Shown: positions 1-6,575, counted from the stretch's first letter. The stretch: 6,575 nucleotides of DNA from Spirochaetales bacterium (GCA_007126865.1 SLAN01000031.1:1-6575), one strand, 5' to 3'. Program-made: numbers and translations. The notes: generated by a model from the sequence alone, not told the origin.

Positions 1-548
1 CCTTCGTCTACCCGGAATACCACACGCTGCTGATTGTCCTCGTCGGGGTCGGTTAACTCGTAATCGACGCTTACATTCGGGTACCCTTGCGCTCGATAGT
101 AGTCTTCGACCGCACCGGCATCGCTTCTAATCTGCGAGGAAACGACAAGATCACCGGAGGAAACCACCACCTCATCGATAAGTCGACTTGCGCGGATACT
201 CCGATTGCCTTCAAAGCGTATGTCGCTCACCGAGGGGCGTTCCTGAACCTCGAAGTTGATGATCACGCCTTCTCGATCGTCAGGCGGCCTTACCGCCTCC
301 GGAACGAGATCGACGAAATACTCGAGACCGTAGAGTCGATTCTGCAACTCGTTGAATCGCCGATCGGTGAACGGTTCGCCGATGAACGGCTCAACCACAC
401 CTTCCAGCTCGGATTCGCTGACGGCACTCAGATTCGAGAATGTGATATCGAGAATGGGCTGGTCCATGAACCAGTCATCGTCCTGAGCGTATAGTACACT
501 TGGAAGCAGAAGCATGATCGCTGTCACGATCAGGGCGCTCGATCGCAT
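1..548 (-). CDS. bamA: BamA, outer-membrane protein assembly factor (N-terminal part, cut by the window edge)
   Basis: BamA is the central Omp85-family barrel of the BAM complex; it folds and inserts beta-barrel proteins into the outer membrane. Only the first 182 codons are in the window. Residues 1-21 form a signal peptide (MRSS, a hydrophobic core, then LYA before QDDDW). Residues about 31-104 look like POTRA 1 (ILDITFSNLSAVSESEL, then FTDRRFNELQNRLYGLEYF, then the closing strand VIINFEVQERP). Residues about 105-182 look like POTRA 2, with the typical SDIRFEGNRSI opening and the Y-Y-R-A-Q-G-Y-P-N-V motif. The remaining POTRA domains and the barrel lie outside. The ATG at 548 is preceded by a strong AAAGGAG site. 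It is the second gene after tamB, 59 bases downstream. TamA shares the Omp85 architecture, but the position beside tamB in a spirochaete and the signal and POTRA pattern favour BamA. Family assignment is firm; the exact paralogue is slightly less so because the barrel is not visible. Confidence 0.9.
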   Translation of the reverse strand, partial: MRSSALIVTAIMLLLPSVLYAQDDDWFMDQPILDITFSNLSAVSESELEGVVEPFIGEPFTDRRFNELQNRLYGLEYFVDLVPEAVRPPDDREGVIINFEVQERPSVSDIRFEGNRSIRASRLIDEVVVSSGDLVVSSQIRSDAGAVEDYYRAQGYPNVSVDYELTDPDEDNQQRVVFRVDE

Positions 549-553
549 AGAAT

Positions 554-560
554 CTCCTTT
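554..560 (-). promoter_or_regulatory. Ribosome binding site of bamA
   Basis: On the minus strand the sequence reads AAAGGAG, then ATTCT, then the ATG at 548. This is a near-consensus Shine-Dalgarno site with 5-base spacing. It fixes the bamA start and contrasts with the weak or absent sites ahead of tamB, tmk and the 201-residue gene in the same window. Confidence 0.85.
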
Positions 561-576
561 AGCTTAATGACCCGGT

Positions 577-605
577 ATCATATTCGAGCCGGAGTCCTTT
601 GTTAA
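577..605 (-). promoter_or_regulatory. Predicted sigma70-type promoter of bamA in the tamB-bamA gap
   Basis: Read on the minus strand, TTAACA (605-600, five of six matches to TTGACA) is followed by a spacer of exactly 17 bases (599-583) and TATGAT (582-577, five of six matches to TATAAT). Transcription would start near 570, giving a leader of about 22 bases that contains the AAAGGAG site. The -35 box begins three bases after the tamB stop codon, so the promoter fills the intergenic gap. It suggests bamA is expressed from its own promoter as well as by read-through from tamB. This is sequence matching only. Confidence 0.6.
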
Positions 606-607
606 CC

Positions 608-3600
608 TCAGTAGGTGAATCCCCACGAGAGGGTAAGTCGGTTGTCGGGAACGAACAGGCTTTCAGGCCGCTGCGGCATGAAACTCCATTCGATGTTGAA
701 GTACGGTGTCTCGAACTCCAGACTGAGCTCCGTATCGATATCGACACCTGCGAACTGACGCTCGGCGTCCTCGAAAAGATCCTGTGACCTGAGCTGTACG
801 AGCAGCTCGAGGAACACATCGGGGCCGAGAGAGCGTCCGAGAAACATAGTCGTATTGTCGAAGTAGCGCCCGAGACTCGGCATCGGCGCCTCCATGTTGT
901 CGGCCGGCTCGTCGATCGCACCGCGCACGAGGTTCTGGAAGAGCTGAGTGCGGACGGTAAAAAGATCGAGCTGGAGCGCATTCCGGATACTCGATTCGAC
1001 GGTACGAATGACTCCGAACTGACCGACCAGCTCGCCGCCGAGCAGGACCGCACCGGATAGGTTAATGAGGCCATCTTCCGCGGAGGTAAACACGCCGGTC
1101 CCCAGCATTGCAAGCACCTCTTCTTCGGGTAACGGCGGATCGCTCACCACTCGCACAGTCAACTCGCTTAAGCGGCTTTCGTCGGCGACCAGCGATATCC
1201 GCACCGGACCGTCCGGTCCGACGTCGCGTGTTTCCGCTCGAACCGTCAGTCTGGGATCTACATCGTCCTCCGTTTCGTTGAAGCGGATCATTCCCTCTCT
1301 CACGATGAATGAACGGTCGAAGTAGTAGAGCTCACCCCCCTGAATACCGATGTCGCCTACGATCTGAAATGACTGTTGCAGGGTATCGGCACCGATTCGC
1401 AGTCGATCTCCCGGTCGGGCAACGGCACGGAGTATCGGAAATGCCGTTGTCGGCCAGAGAAACTCCACCCCGCGTCCGGCGTCGATTTCGAGGTCCACAA
1501 TCAGCCCGTCGTCGTCCGGGCCGGGAGGTTCTGAGTCCGCTTCATCCACCTCCGATAGAGTAACCGTCGTATTGTGCGCAACGATATTGCCGAGCAGCCG
1601 CACGTCCGATCCGGTCCCGACAATCGAGAACGAACCGCGCCCATATCCGTCGACGTGAACACCCCCGAAATCGAAGTAGACGTGGGGCCCCGGCGTGCCC
1701 ACGGTCTCTATATCGAGCTCGAACTGCTCGAGCTCCCAGCGGCTGATGAGAAACACTCCTTCGAAGTTCGCTTCGGCTTGCCCGACGGGCGTTCTCAACG
1801 GCTGTACCCGCATCTCTTTTTCGGAGAAAACTATGTGGCCGTCCGCAGGGCCTATCGTATCCGGAAAGAGCACCAGGCGTGCCTCGACCCCTCGAGCGGT
1901 CAGCGTGCCGAAGAGATCGGGATCGAATATCGGGCCGGTCACCCGGAGCGAGCCCTCCGCTTTTCCGGCAACAAACCGGAACTCTCCGAGATCGAATATC
2001 TCCGGTACCCGCTCTACATCCAACGAGACGTGGGTGAGATTCGCTTCGACCTCGGTGGCGGAAATCCGACCTTCTGCATCCACCGAAAACGGCAGCGGTG
2101 CGGCCAGAGAGAGAGTGAACTCACCGTCGGCATCGATCATCGCACGAATGGAATTGTCGGGGCCGCCGTTGACGCGTACTATCCCGGCCTCGTCGCGGGT
2201 GAGAGAAAGCTCCCAACGCGAGGGGAGATCGGCCTCGATCGGAACATCGTCGAGAACGAGGCGGGCATCGAACGGCAAACGCTCGAAATCGAGCTCGCCC
2301 AGATCGATGGGTTCTTCGCCGCCGAAGGTGCCGTCGAGCTGAACGCGTATAAGGAACGGCTCCTCGGACCGGACGCCTTCGAGGTCACCTATGAGATTCA
2401 ACTCTTTGCTCGTCAGATCAACCGCTCCGGAGACATTTCTGAGGGTCGAGGTAAGGTAGTCGACACGGACCCCTCCGAACGTAAGTCGATTCTCGGCGAA
2501 CTCGAGGTTCGCCTCCGCAGAGATCTCCTCCCCGTCCAGCTCCGCCTCGATCAGCGACAGTGTCGCCGATATAATCGGTTCGTCCGGCCATCCGTCGATC
2601 GAGAAATCGCCATTGAACCATCCGGAAAGCTCTTCCATCTCGAATCGAGCGAGCGGCGATTCGCGAACCAGAGCTCGTCCATCTATTTGTCGACCGTCGT
2701 ACGTGATTTCCAATTCATAGAGTTCACCGGGTCGATCGCCTTCTCCGCGAAAGTCCACCGATCCGGTGAGCCCGTCTGCGAACGCGAAGGTCACATCGGC
2801 CGTTCCCTCGATCGTTCCATAATCGTCGATGACCTCAATACGTTCGAGCACCCCTCGTCCCGGTTCGAGTTGTCCGGCGACCGAGATATCGAACGAGCGT
2901 TCATCAACCACGACCTCCTCAATGCGGGCAGTCCGCACATCGAGCTGCCACTGTTCGAGATTCGCGAAGTGCAATTCTCCGGCAAGCGTAACTCTCGGCC
3001 TGCCGGACACGCCCCCTTCATTCGGCATTGGTACGGGTATATTCACAACGTCGGCACGAGCTCGTATATCGCCGTTATCGAGGAAGACTATATCGAGCTG
3101 CGATCCGTCGTCCTCCATGAGGGTGAGACCGTACCGTTGGTTGTAGAGGACAGTAAGGTCGTAATTCTCCTCGTTCAGAAGCAACGATATCCGAGCGTTG
3201 AGCGCATCTTCCTGTACGGCGCGTACCGAAAACGACGTATCGGCGGCCCATTCGCCTCGCCTGAGCACGAGGCTACCTTCGTAGCGCTCGGCGTTCTCCT
3301 CGACGGTAAGCTCGAGACGGTCTCGCGGCTCCGCTTCGTCGGTAACAGTGAGAGTGGATGCGGCGAGTCGGGGAAGGCCCTCTCGCCCCTCCAGTCCTAC
3401 CGTTCCGTTCATGAGAAGCGTATCGGTGAGCAGATCCGAAGCGGGAAGCTGCTGTTCACGTGCTATTCCGCGAACAATACCGTAAATGCCTGCTACGCGG
3501 ACATCGTCGAAAGTGCCTCGTACGGAATAGTCGGAGAGATCGCCGAGGTCGGCGCTGCCGGAAACACGCAACGAGCCACGATCGCCGGGGCGGAGCGAAA

Positions 3601-5029
3601 GGTCGGCGTAAGCGCGCTCACCATCGAGTGAGAGCCGTGCATTGACGTCGTACAGGACCGAATCGGCGTAATCTACACGATCCGCAGAGACGAGCAACGC
3701 CGAATCCTTCGGCTCCACATTCAACCGCGTGGAGAGTCTCGGAGCTTCGCCGATCTCGAGACCGTCGAGGTAAACACTCCCGGTCGGCATGCCACTCTCC
3801 AGATCGACTGTGCCCGCGAAGATCGCTCGACCGAACGGCACCGTTGCTCTGAATTCGGGTACCCGCAACCGTTCATTATCGCCGGCGACCCGTGCATCGA
3901 CATTCATCGCGACCCCGAGTCGCTCCTCGGGAAGGTCGGTGATAATGCGTGCGTCATATCTCGGCGGCTCCCCTTCGGCGAGCGTCAGCGATCCTTCACC
4001 GCTCACCACCGTGCTCAGCCATTCATTGTATTCGCCCCACGCACCACGTAACTGCCCGAGCTCCGAGAAGCGGTACTCTTCGGCAGCGACTTCGATACGC
4101 GTCTGGCCGTTTCCACGTCGCAGGACCAGATCGACCGGATCGCTATCCTGGACCTTCCGGACTTCGATCGACTCCACTCCGCTCTGAAGACGCAGTTGCT
4201 GCCGTGAGAGGACGAACACATCGGTGGAAAAACTCCTCAGATCCAGAAACCCGCTCGAGTAGCGGATGCCCGGTCCGAGTGTCACGTTCAGATCGAAATC
4301 CGATTGAACCGTGCCGAGCTCGGCTAACTGCTCGTGTTCGCCGTCGACACGTGCGCGAAGCTGCAGAACTATGTCCCGTTCGTTCTGTCGAGCCCGGAGA
4401 TACACATCTTCTACGCGGATTCTGCCGTCAGGTGCCACGACCTCTACGTTCACGTTCCTCGCCGAGATGAGCACCCCCGGAGGGAGTGCGCCGGCAGAAC
4501 CGTCGATTTCGTCGCCGATCCGTTCGACGTCGAGCCGGTCTTCCGCTGCAATCGACGCGATCTCCGAGTCGAGATTACCCGGTGCCGCGTCATCGATTCC
4601 GAAAATTTCCGCGAAAAACCGCACCAGGTCACGGTCACGCTCCACATCTACCGAGATGTCGGTTTGCCGAATACGCAACTCACGCAGGGAATCAGCAGGT
4701 CTGCCGAGCAGAAGCGGAATCACACGATACCGAACCTGGACACTTGAGATACTTAGAAGCGGATCGTCGGTTTCTGCCGCTTCATGGTGAAGGATATCGA
4801 GATCGCGGATCTCGAGTCGGGTAATGATCGAGGGGGAGATGGACGCGTACCGGATTTGCCGCCCGAGCCGCTGCTCGACGAGCTCGATCGTGTGATCGCG
4901 CAATTGATCCATCCGTTCGCCTATTTGCTGCCGTGTCGGCTCAAAGAGATAAACGGTCGCCAACGTAAGGACGAGAAGGATGGCGGCTTGCGCGAGGTAG
5001 CCCAATGCGGTATGTTTCGTTTCGTTCAA
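608..5029 (-). CDS. tamB: TamB (DUF490 family), translocation and assembly module inner-membrane-anchored protein
   Basis: TamB-family proteins are anchored in the inner membrane and span the periplasm as a long hydrophobic beta groove. They are linked to outer-membrane protein assembly and to phospholipid transport toward the outer membrane. The product is 1473 residues with the start chosen here, within the usual size of the family. Residues about 7-29 form one membrane anchor (TALGYLAQAAILLVLTLATV), followed by an AsmA-like start (LGRQIRYASISPSI, residues 55-68). A very long run of alternating beta strands follows. The C-terminal DUF490 region shows GGELYYFDRSFIVREGMIRF (from residue 1231), a DPR at 1258-1260, and the hallmark DPPLPEEEVLAML (1297-1309). 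The end, NRLTLSWGFTY, resembles an outer-membrane strand. The frame stays open to 5545, but that part lies antisense to tmk. The TTG at 5029 is the start that keeps the anchor at the N-terminus; its ribosome site is weak (GGAACGCT-TTG). Another TTG at 5125 is possible. No TamA gene is adjacent; BamA is. Confidence 0.93.
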   Translation of the reverse strand: MNETKHTALGYLAQAAILLVLTLATVYLFEPTRQQIGERMDQLRDHTIELVEQRLGRQIRYASISPSIITRLEIRDLDILHHEAAETDDPLLSISSVQVRYRVIPLLLGRPADSLRELRIRQTDISVDVERDRDLVRFFAEIFGIDDAAPGNLDSEIASIAAEDRLDVERIGDEIDGSAGALPPGVLISARNVNVEVVAPDGRIRVEDVYLRARQNERDIVLQLRARVDGEHEQLAELGTVQSDFDLNVTLGPGIRYSSGFLDLRSFSTDVFVLSRQQLRLQSGVESIEVRKVQDSDPVDLVLRRGNGQTRIEVAAEEYRFSELGQLRGAWGEYNEWLSTVVSGEGSLTLAEGEPPRYDARIITDLPEERLGVAMNVDARVAGDNERLRVPEFRATVPFGRAIFAGTVDLESGMPTGSVYLDGLEIGEAPRLSTRLNVEPKDSALLVSADRVDYADSVLYDVNARLSLDGERAYADLSLRPGDRGSLRVSGSADLGDLSDYSVRGTFDDVRVAGIYGIVRGIAREQQLPASDLLTDTLLMNGTVGLEGREGLPRLAASTLTVTDEAEPRDRLELTVEENAERYEGSLVLRRGEWAADTSFSVRAVQEDALNARISLLLNEENYDLTVLYNQRYGLTLMEDDGSQLDIVFLDNGDIRARADVVNIPVPMPNEGGVSGRPRVTLAGELHFANLEQWQLDVRTARIEEVVVDERSFDISVAGQLEPGRGVLERIEVIDDYGTIEGTADVTFAFADGLTGSVDFRGEGDRPGELYELEITYDGRQIDGRALVRESPLARFEMEELSGWFNGDFSIDGWPDEPIISATLSLIEAELDGEEISAEANLEFAENRLTFGGVRVDYLTSTLRNVSGAVDLTSKELNLIGDLEGVRSEEPFLIRVQLDGTFGGEEPIDLGELDFERLPFDARLVLDDVPIEADLPSRWELSLTRDEAGIVRVNGGPDNSIRAMIDADGEFTLSLAAPLPFSVDAEGRISATEVEANLTHVSLDVERVPEIFDLGEFRFVAGKAEGSLRVTGPIFDPDLFGTLTARGVEARLVLFPDTIGPADGHIVFSEKEMRVQPLRTPVGQAEANFEGVFLISRWELEQFELDIETVGTPGPHVYFDFGGVHVDGYGRGSFSIVGTGSDVRLLGNIVAHNTTVTLSEVDEADSEPPGPDDDGLIVDLEIDAGRGVEFLWPTTAFPILRAVARPGDRLRIGADTLQQSFQIVGDIGIQGGELYYFDRSFIVREGMIRFNETEDDVDPRLTVRAETRDVGPDGPVRISLVADESRLSELTVRVVSDPPLPEEEVLAMLGTGVFTSAEDGLINLSGAVLLGGELVGQFGVIRTVESSIRNALQLDLFTVRTQLFQNLVRGAIDEPADNMEAPMPSLGRYFDNTTMFLGRSLGPDVFLELLVQLRSQDLFEDAERQFAGVDIDTELSLEFETPYFNIEWSFMPQRPESLFVPDNRLTLSWGFTY

Positions 5030-5045
5030 AGCGTTCCAGTTCCCG

Positions 5046-5096
5046 CATCCGACGGAGCCCCCGTTGCCCCGTTGGGTCGCGTATACGTCGTCGGTG
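5046..5096 (-). other. Possible hairpin in the tamB mRNA leader
   Basis: On the minus strand CACCGACG (5096-5089) can pair with CGTCGGATG (5054-5046), giving an 8-base-pair stem with one bulged A and a 34-base loop. It ends 17 bases before the proposed TTG start, so it could affect access to the weak ribosome site. Stems of this size arise by chance in GC-rich DNA, and no conservation can be seen from one sequence. Confidence 0.2.
5059..5074. repeat. Perfect 8-base tandem repeat (CCCCGTTG twice)
   Basis: CCCCGTTG occupies 5059-5066 and is repeated exactly at 5067-5074, inside the predicted tamB leader and within the loop of the possible hairpin. With the TTG start at 5029 the repeat is non-coding. 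With the alternative TTG at 5125 it would be in the reading frame, and gain or loss of one unit would shift that frame. It may simply be chance. Confidence 0.5.
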
Positions 5097-5110
5097 TCCC
5101 CGGCCCGGGT

Positions 5111-5116
5111 TATACT
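5111..5116 (+). promoter_or_regulatory. Candidate -10 element for tmk
   Basis: TATACT matches TATAAT at five of six positions and lies 57 bases before the tmk ATG. Nothing resembling a good -35 box is found 15-18 bases upstream (the region reads GTCGTCGGT). It is weaker evidence than for bamA, but it overlaps the opposed -10 of tamB, as in known bidirectional bacterial promoters. Confidence 0.3.
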
Positions 5117-5142
5117 ATAGCACAATCGAGTGGGCGAATAAA
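5114..5142 (-). promoter_or_regulatory. Candidate promoter of tamB
   Basis: Read on the minus strand, TATAGT (5119-5114, five of six matches) is preceded by a 17-base spacer and a weak -35, TTTATT (5142-5137, three of six). A second -10-like hexamer, TATAAC, sits five bases further on (5114-5109). Transcription would start near 5107, giving a leader of about 78 bases before the TTG at 5029. If so, the alternative TTG at 5125 would lie upstream of the transcript. Confidence 0.4.
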
Positions 5143-5173
5143 TGCCCGCCCCACCCGAAATTGATATGCGTCT

Positions 5174-5794
5174 ATGCTCGACAGGTTCATAGTTTTCGAA
5201 GGCCTCGACGGTGCCGGCACGACGACCCAGTCGGCCGAGCTCGTCCGGCGGATACAGGCGAACGGCAGCAGCTGCGATCACGACTGCGAACCGACCGGAG
5301 GGGTCCTCGGAACGCAGATTCGCCGGGTGCTCCGCGGTGCGGAATCGCTGCATCCGTGTACCCTCGCCCTGCTGTTCGCCGCCGATCGTCACGAGCACCT
5401 TTACGCTCCGGATACCGGAATTATCGACCGCCTGGAGGCCGGACACACGGTCGTCAGCGATCGCTACGTGTATTCCTCGCTCGCGTACCAGGGCGTCGCA
5501 TGCGGCAGTGAGTTCGTCGAACGCGCGAACGCCCGTTATCCTCATCCCCAGCTACTCTTCTTCCTCGAAGTTCCCGTGTCCGTGTGCCTCGAGCGGATCT
5601 CCGGCCGGGGGCCGGTCGAGCTGTACGAGAAGGAGCATTTCCTGTCGAAGGTCGCAGAACGGTACGCCGAGGTCATCGAGCGCGCCGAGCGCGACGGAGT
5701 GGCCGTCCACCGACTCGACGGCACACGCCCGGCCGATTCCATCGCTGAAGAGGTCTGGAGAATAGTAGCCGAAACGCCGATAGTCTCAATGTGA
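5174..5794 (+). CDS. tmk: Thymidylate kinase (dTMP kinase) with an atypical P-loop
   Basis: Tmk phosphorylates dTMP to dTDP with ATP, a cytoplasmic step essential for dTTP supply. The 206-residue length is normal for the family. Visible motifs in order are: P-loop FEGLDGAGTTTQ (residues 8-19); the phosphate-binding loop CEPTGGVLG (38-46), where REP is usual; LLFAADRHEHL (65-75); the DRY motif with YSSLAYQG (96-107); strand LLFFLEVP (127-134); and the LID segment with R145 and ELYEKEHFL (149-157). The Walker A lysine expected at residue 16 is Thr, and the Arg expected at 38 is Cys; all other motifs are intact. The ATG at 5174 is the only in-frame start before an upstream TGA at 5162. No clear Shine-Dalgarno site precedes it. 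It diverges from tamB and overlaps the next gene by four bases. Function is confident from the overall motif set; how active this form is cannot be judged from sequence. Confidence 0.92.
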   Translation: MLDRFIVFEGLDGAGTTTQSAELVRRIQANGSSCDHDCEPTGGVLGTQIRRVLRGAESLHPCTLALLFAADRHEHLYAPDTGIIDRLEAGHTVVSDRYVYSSLAYQGVACGSEFVERANARYPHPQLLFFLEVPVSVCLERISGRGPVELYEKEHFLSKVAERYAEVIERAERDGVAVHRLDGTRPADSIAEEVWRIVAETPIVSM

Positions 5795-6396
5795 GAGGTC
5801 GCACACTCGCGCTAGCGTTGCTCGTTCTGCTGGTCGCCGCTCCGCCGATGTTCTCGCAGCGATTGCTGTACAAGGAGCAGCTGTACCGGCTCTATCGGCG
5901 CCAATTCTACGATCCGCCGCTCAATCTGAATGAGAATATCTTCTGGCTCGAGCGCGCGCTCCGCGCCGATTTCGCCAATCCGTTGAATGCTCTGGCGCGA
6001 ATCGAAACCGAGCGGGAGTGGGAACGCTATCGCTATCTTTTCAACATGCACCTGAACCTGAAGCTCACCGAGCTCTATCTTGCCTGGGCAAACCGCTATA
6101 ACAAGCGGGAAGCGTACTTCTTCAACTATCCGTGGGTCGACCTGAATCTCGAGAGTCTGGAGAAGGCAGAGGATCTCTTCCAGTACGCGCTGCTGTACTG
6201 GGACGAGGCCCTCGTCTGGTCGGAGAGAGCATGGCGGCTTCGTCAGGTCGATCTCGAGCAGGTGCAGTACTGGGTCGATCGAAACTACCGGATCGAAACG
6301 GGCGATCTCGACTACGAGCGGATTATCAACGAGCACCTCGAGCGGCTGTACCGCGTACGAGGCGAATTCCTCGATATGGATTCCCGCACCTATTAG
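5791..6396 (+). CDS. Exported helix-rich protein of unknown function, coupled to tmk
   Basis: I do not recognise a named family. The 201-residue product starts with a likely signal peptide: MRGR, hydrophobic TLALALLVLLVAA, then PPMFSQ, with cleavage probably near residue 22-23. There is no lipobox cysteine, so the mature protein is probably periplasmic rather than a lipoprotein. It could instead stay anchored by this segment. The rest is predicted helical and unusually rich in Tyr, Trp, Phe, Arg and Glu. The stretch at about residues 116-141 (LESLEKAEDLFQYALLYWDE onward) has a TPR-like spacing of small and aromatic residues. The GTG start at 5791 lies in the sequence ATGTGA, overlapping the tmk stop by four bases. 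No ribosome site is visible nearby, so translation is probably coupled to tmk by re-initiation. A later Met at residue 20 would discard the signal peptide. It is likely a conserved spirochaete protein, but that is an impression only. Confidence 0.8.
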   Translation: MRGRTLALALLVLLVAAPPMFSQRLLYKEQLYRLYRRQFYDPPLNLNENIFWLERALRADFANPLNALARIETEREWERYRYLFNMHLNLKLTELYLAWANRYNKREAYFFNYPWVDLNLESLEKAEDLFQYALLYWDEALVWSERAWRLRQVDLEQVQYWVDRNYRIETGDLDYERIINEHLERLYRVRGEFLDMDSRTY

Positions 6397-6465
6397 CGGG
6401 TGTCGGATCGGCCTGCGAACCGCACACTTCGACCGGGGCGTAATCGGGGCGGCTCGCCGCGTGCG

Positions 6466-6575
6466 CTATCGGATAGCGGGGCGCAGATACATGGCATCTC
6501 CATAGCTGAAGAATCGATATTCGCGGGAGACCGCTTCCCGGTAGAGATCGAGCACGTGTTCGGTACCGGCGAACG
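6466..6575 (-). CDS. queA: QueA, S-adenosylmethionine:tRNA ribosyltransferase-isomerase (C-terminal end only)
   Basis: QueA transfers and isomerises the ribosyl part of S-adenosylmethionine onto preQ1 in tRNA, making epoxyqueuosine at the wobble position. Only the last 35 codons and the TAG stop are in the window. They read [20 protein letters not shown] and then [15 protein letters not shown]. The pattern FAG-x-E-x-V, then [18 protein letters not shown] is the characteristic C-terminus of QueA, and the ending just after GDAM is typical of the family. It converges on the 201-residue gene, leaving a 69-base gap. The rest lies beyond the right edge. Confidence 0.9.
   Translation of the reverse strand, partial: FAGTEHVLDLYREAVSREYRFFSYGDAMYLRPAIR

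Noticed and set aside
75..86. The 12-mer ATTCGGGTACCC, also found at 3853-3864.
   Set aside because: Both copies lie inside coding sequence (bamA and tamB), with no extension of the match or further copies; chance and shared codon use explain it.
87..494. A 135-codon plus-strand open frame near the left edge.
   Set aside because: It is antisense to the clear signal peptide and POTRA coding of bamA and has no recognisable features.
571..590. CCGG inverted repeat in the tamB-bamA gap, considered as a terminator or operator.
   Set aside because: The stem is only four to five base pairs with a 13-base loop and no T-run. The segment is better explained by the -10 element it overlaps.
1574..3631. 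A 685-codon open frame on the plus strand, inside tamB.
   Set aside because: Its codons are exact complements of tamB codons. In that register plus-strand stops arise only from TTA, CTA or TCA codons in tamB, which are rare in GC-rich genes, so long open frames are expected. It starts with GTG, has no ribosome site and encodes no recognisable domain.
5030..5545. Extension of the tamB frame by 172 codons to an upstream ATG.
   Set aside because: The extension runs antisense through most of tmk, would put the membrane anchor in the middle of the protein, and has no family features.
6449..6460. GCGGCTCGCCGC, a short GC-rich dyad in the gap between the convergent genes, considered as a terminator.
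   Set aside because: Only four base pairs can form around a workable loop, and no T-run follows on either strand. I see no convincing intrinsic terminator in 6397-6465.

Overview
The window reads as ordinary chromosomal DNA from a free-living, moderately GC-rich spirochaete (Spirochaeta-like). Two things point to this lineage: the protein sequences look spirochaetal, and the gene set tmk / tamB / bamA sits together. From memory, unchecked here, Borrelia burgdorferi carries the same trio side by side (BB0793-BB0795) and Treponema pallidum has tamB next to bamA (TP0325-TP0326). No mobile element, CRISPR array, tRNA, rRNA or phage gene was seen. The window is almost fully coding.

Minus strand, positions 5029 down to 1: a very large tamB (1473 codons with the start chosen here) is followed after 59 bases by bamA, whose 3' part runs off the left edge. 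Both act in outer-membrane assembly. TamB is an inner-membrane-anchored, periplasm-spanning protein, and BamA is the barrel that inserts outer-membrane proteins. A well-formed sigma70-type promoter (TTAACA, 17-base spacer, TATGAT) and a strong ribosome binding site lie in the gap, so bamA can probably be transcribed both from tamB and on its own.

Positions 5030-5173: a 144-base divergent control region between tamB and tmk. It contains overlapping, opposed -10 elements, an 8-base tandem repeat and a possible leader hairpin on the tamB side.

Plus strand, positions 5174-6396: tmk (thymidylate kinase) overlaps by four bases with a gene for a 201-residue exported, helix-rich protein of unknown function. 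These two form a translationally coupled pair. The Tmk has an unusual P-loop (Thr in place of the Walker A Lys) and Cys in place of Arg in the usual REP motif.

Positions 6397-6465 are a short convergent gap with no convincing terminator. The right edge holds the last 35 codons of queA (tRNA queuosine biosynthesis) on the minus strand.

I found no clear novel system. The best leads are the atypical Tmk, the unknown coupled periplasmic protein, and the promoter layout around tamB and bamA.
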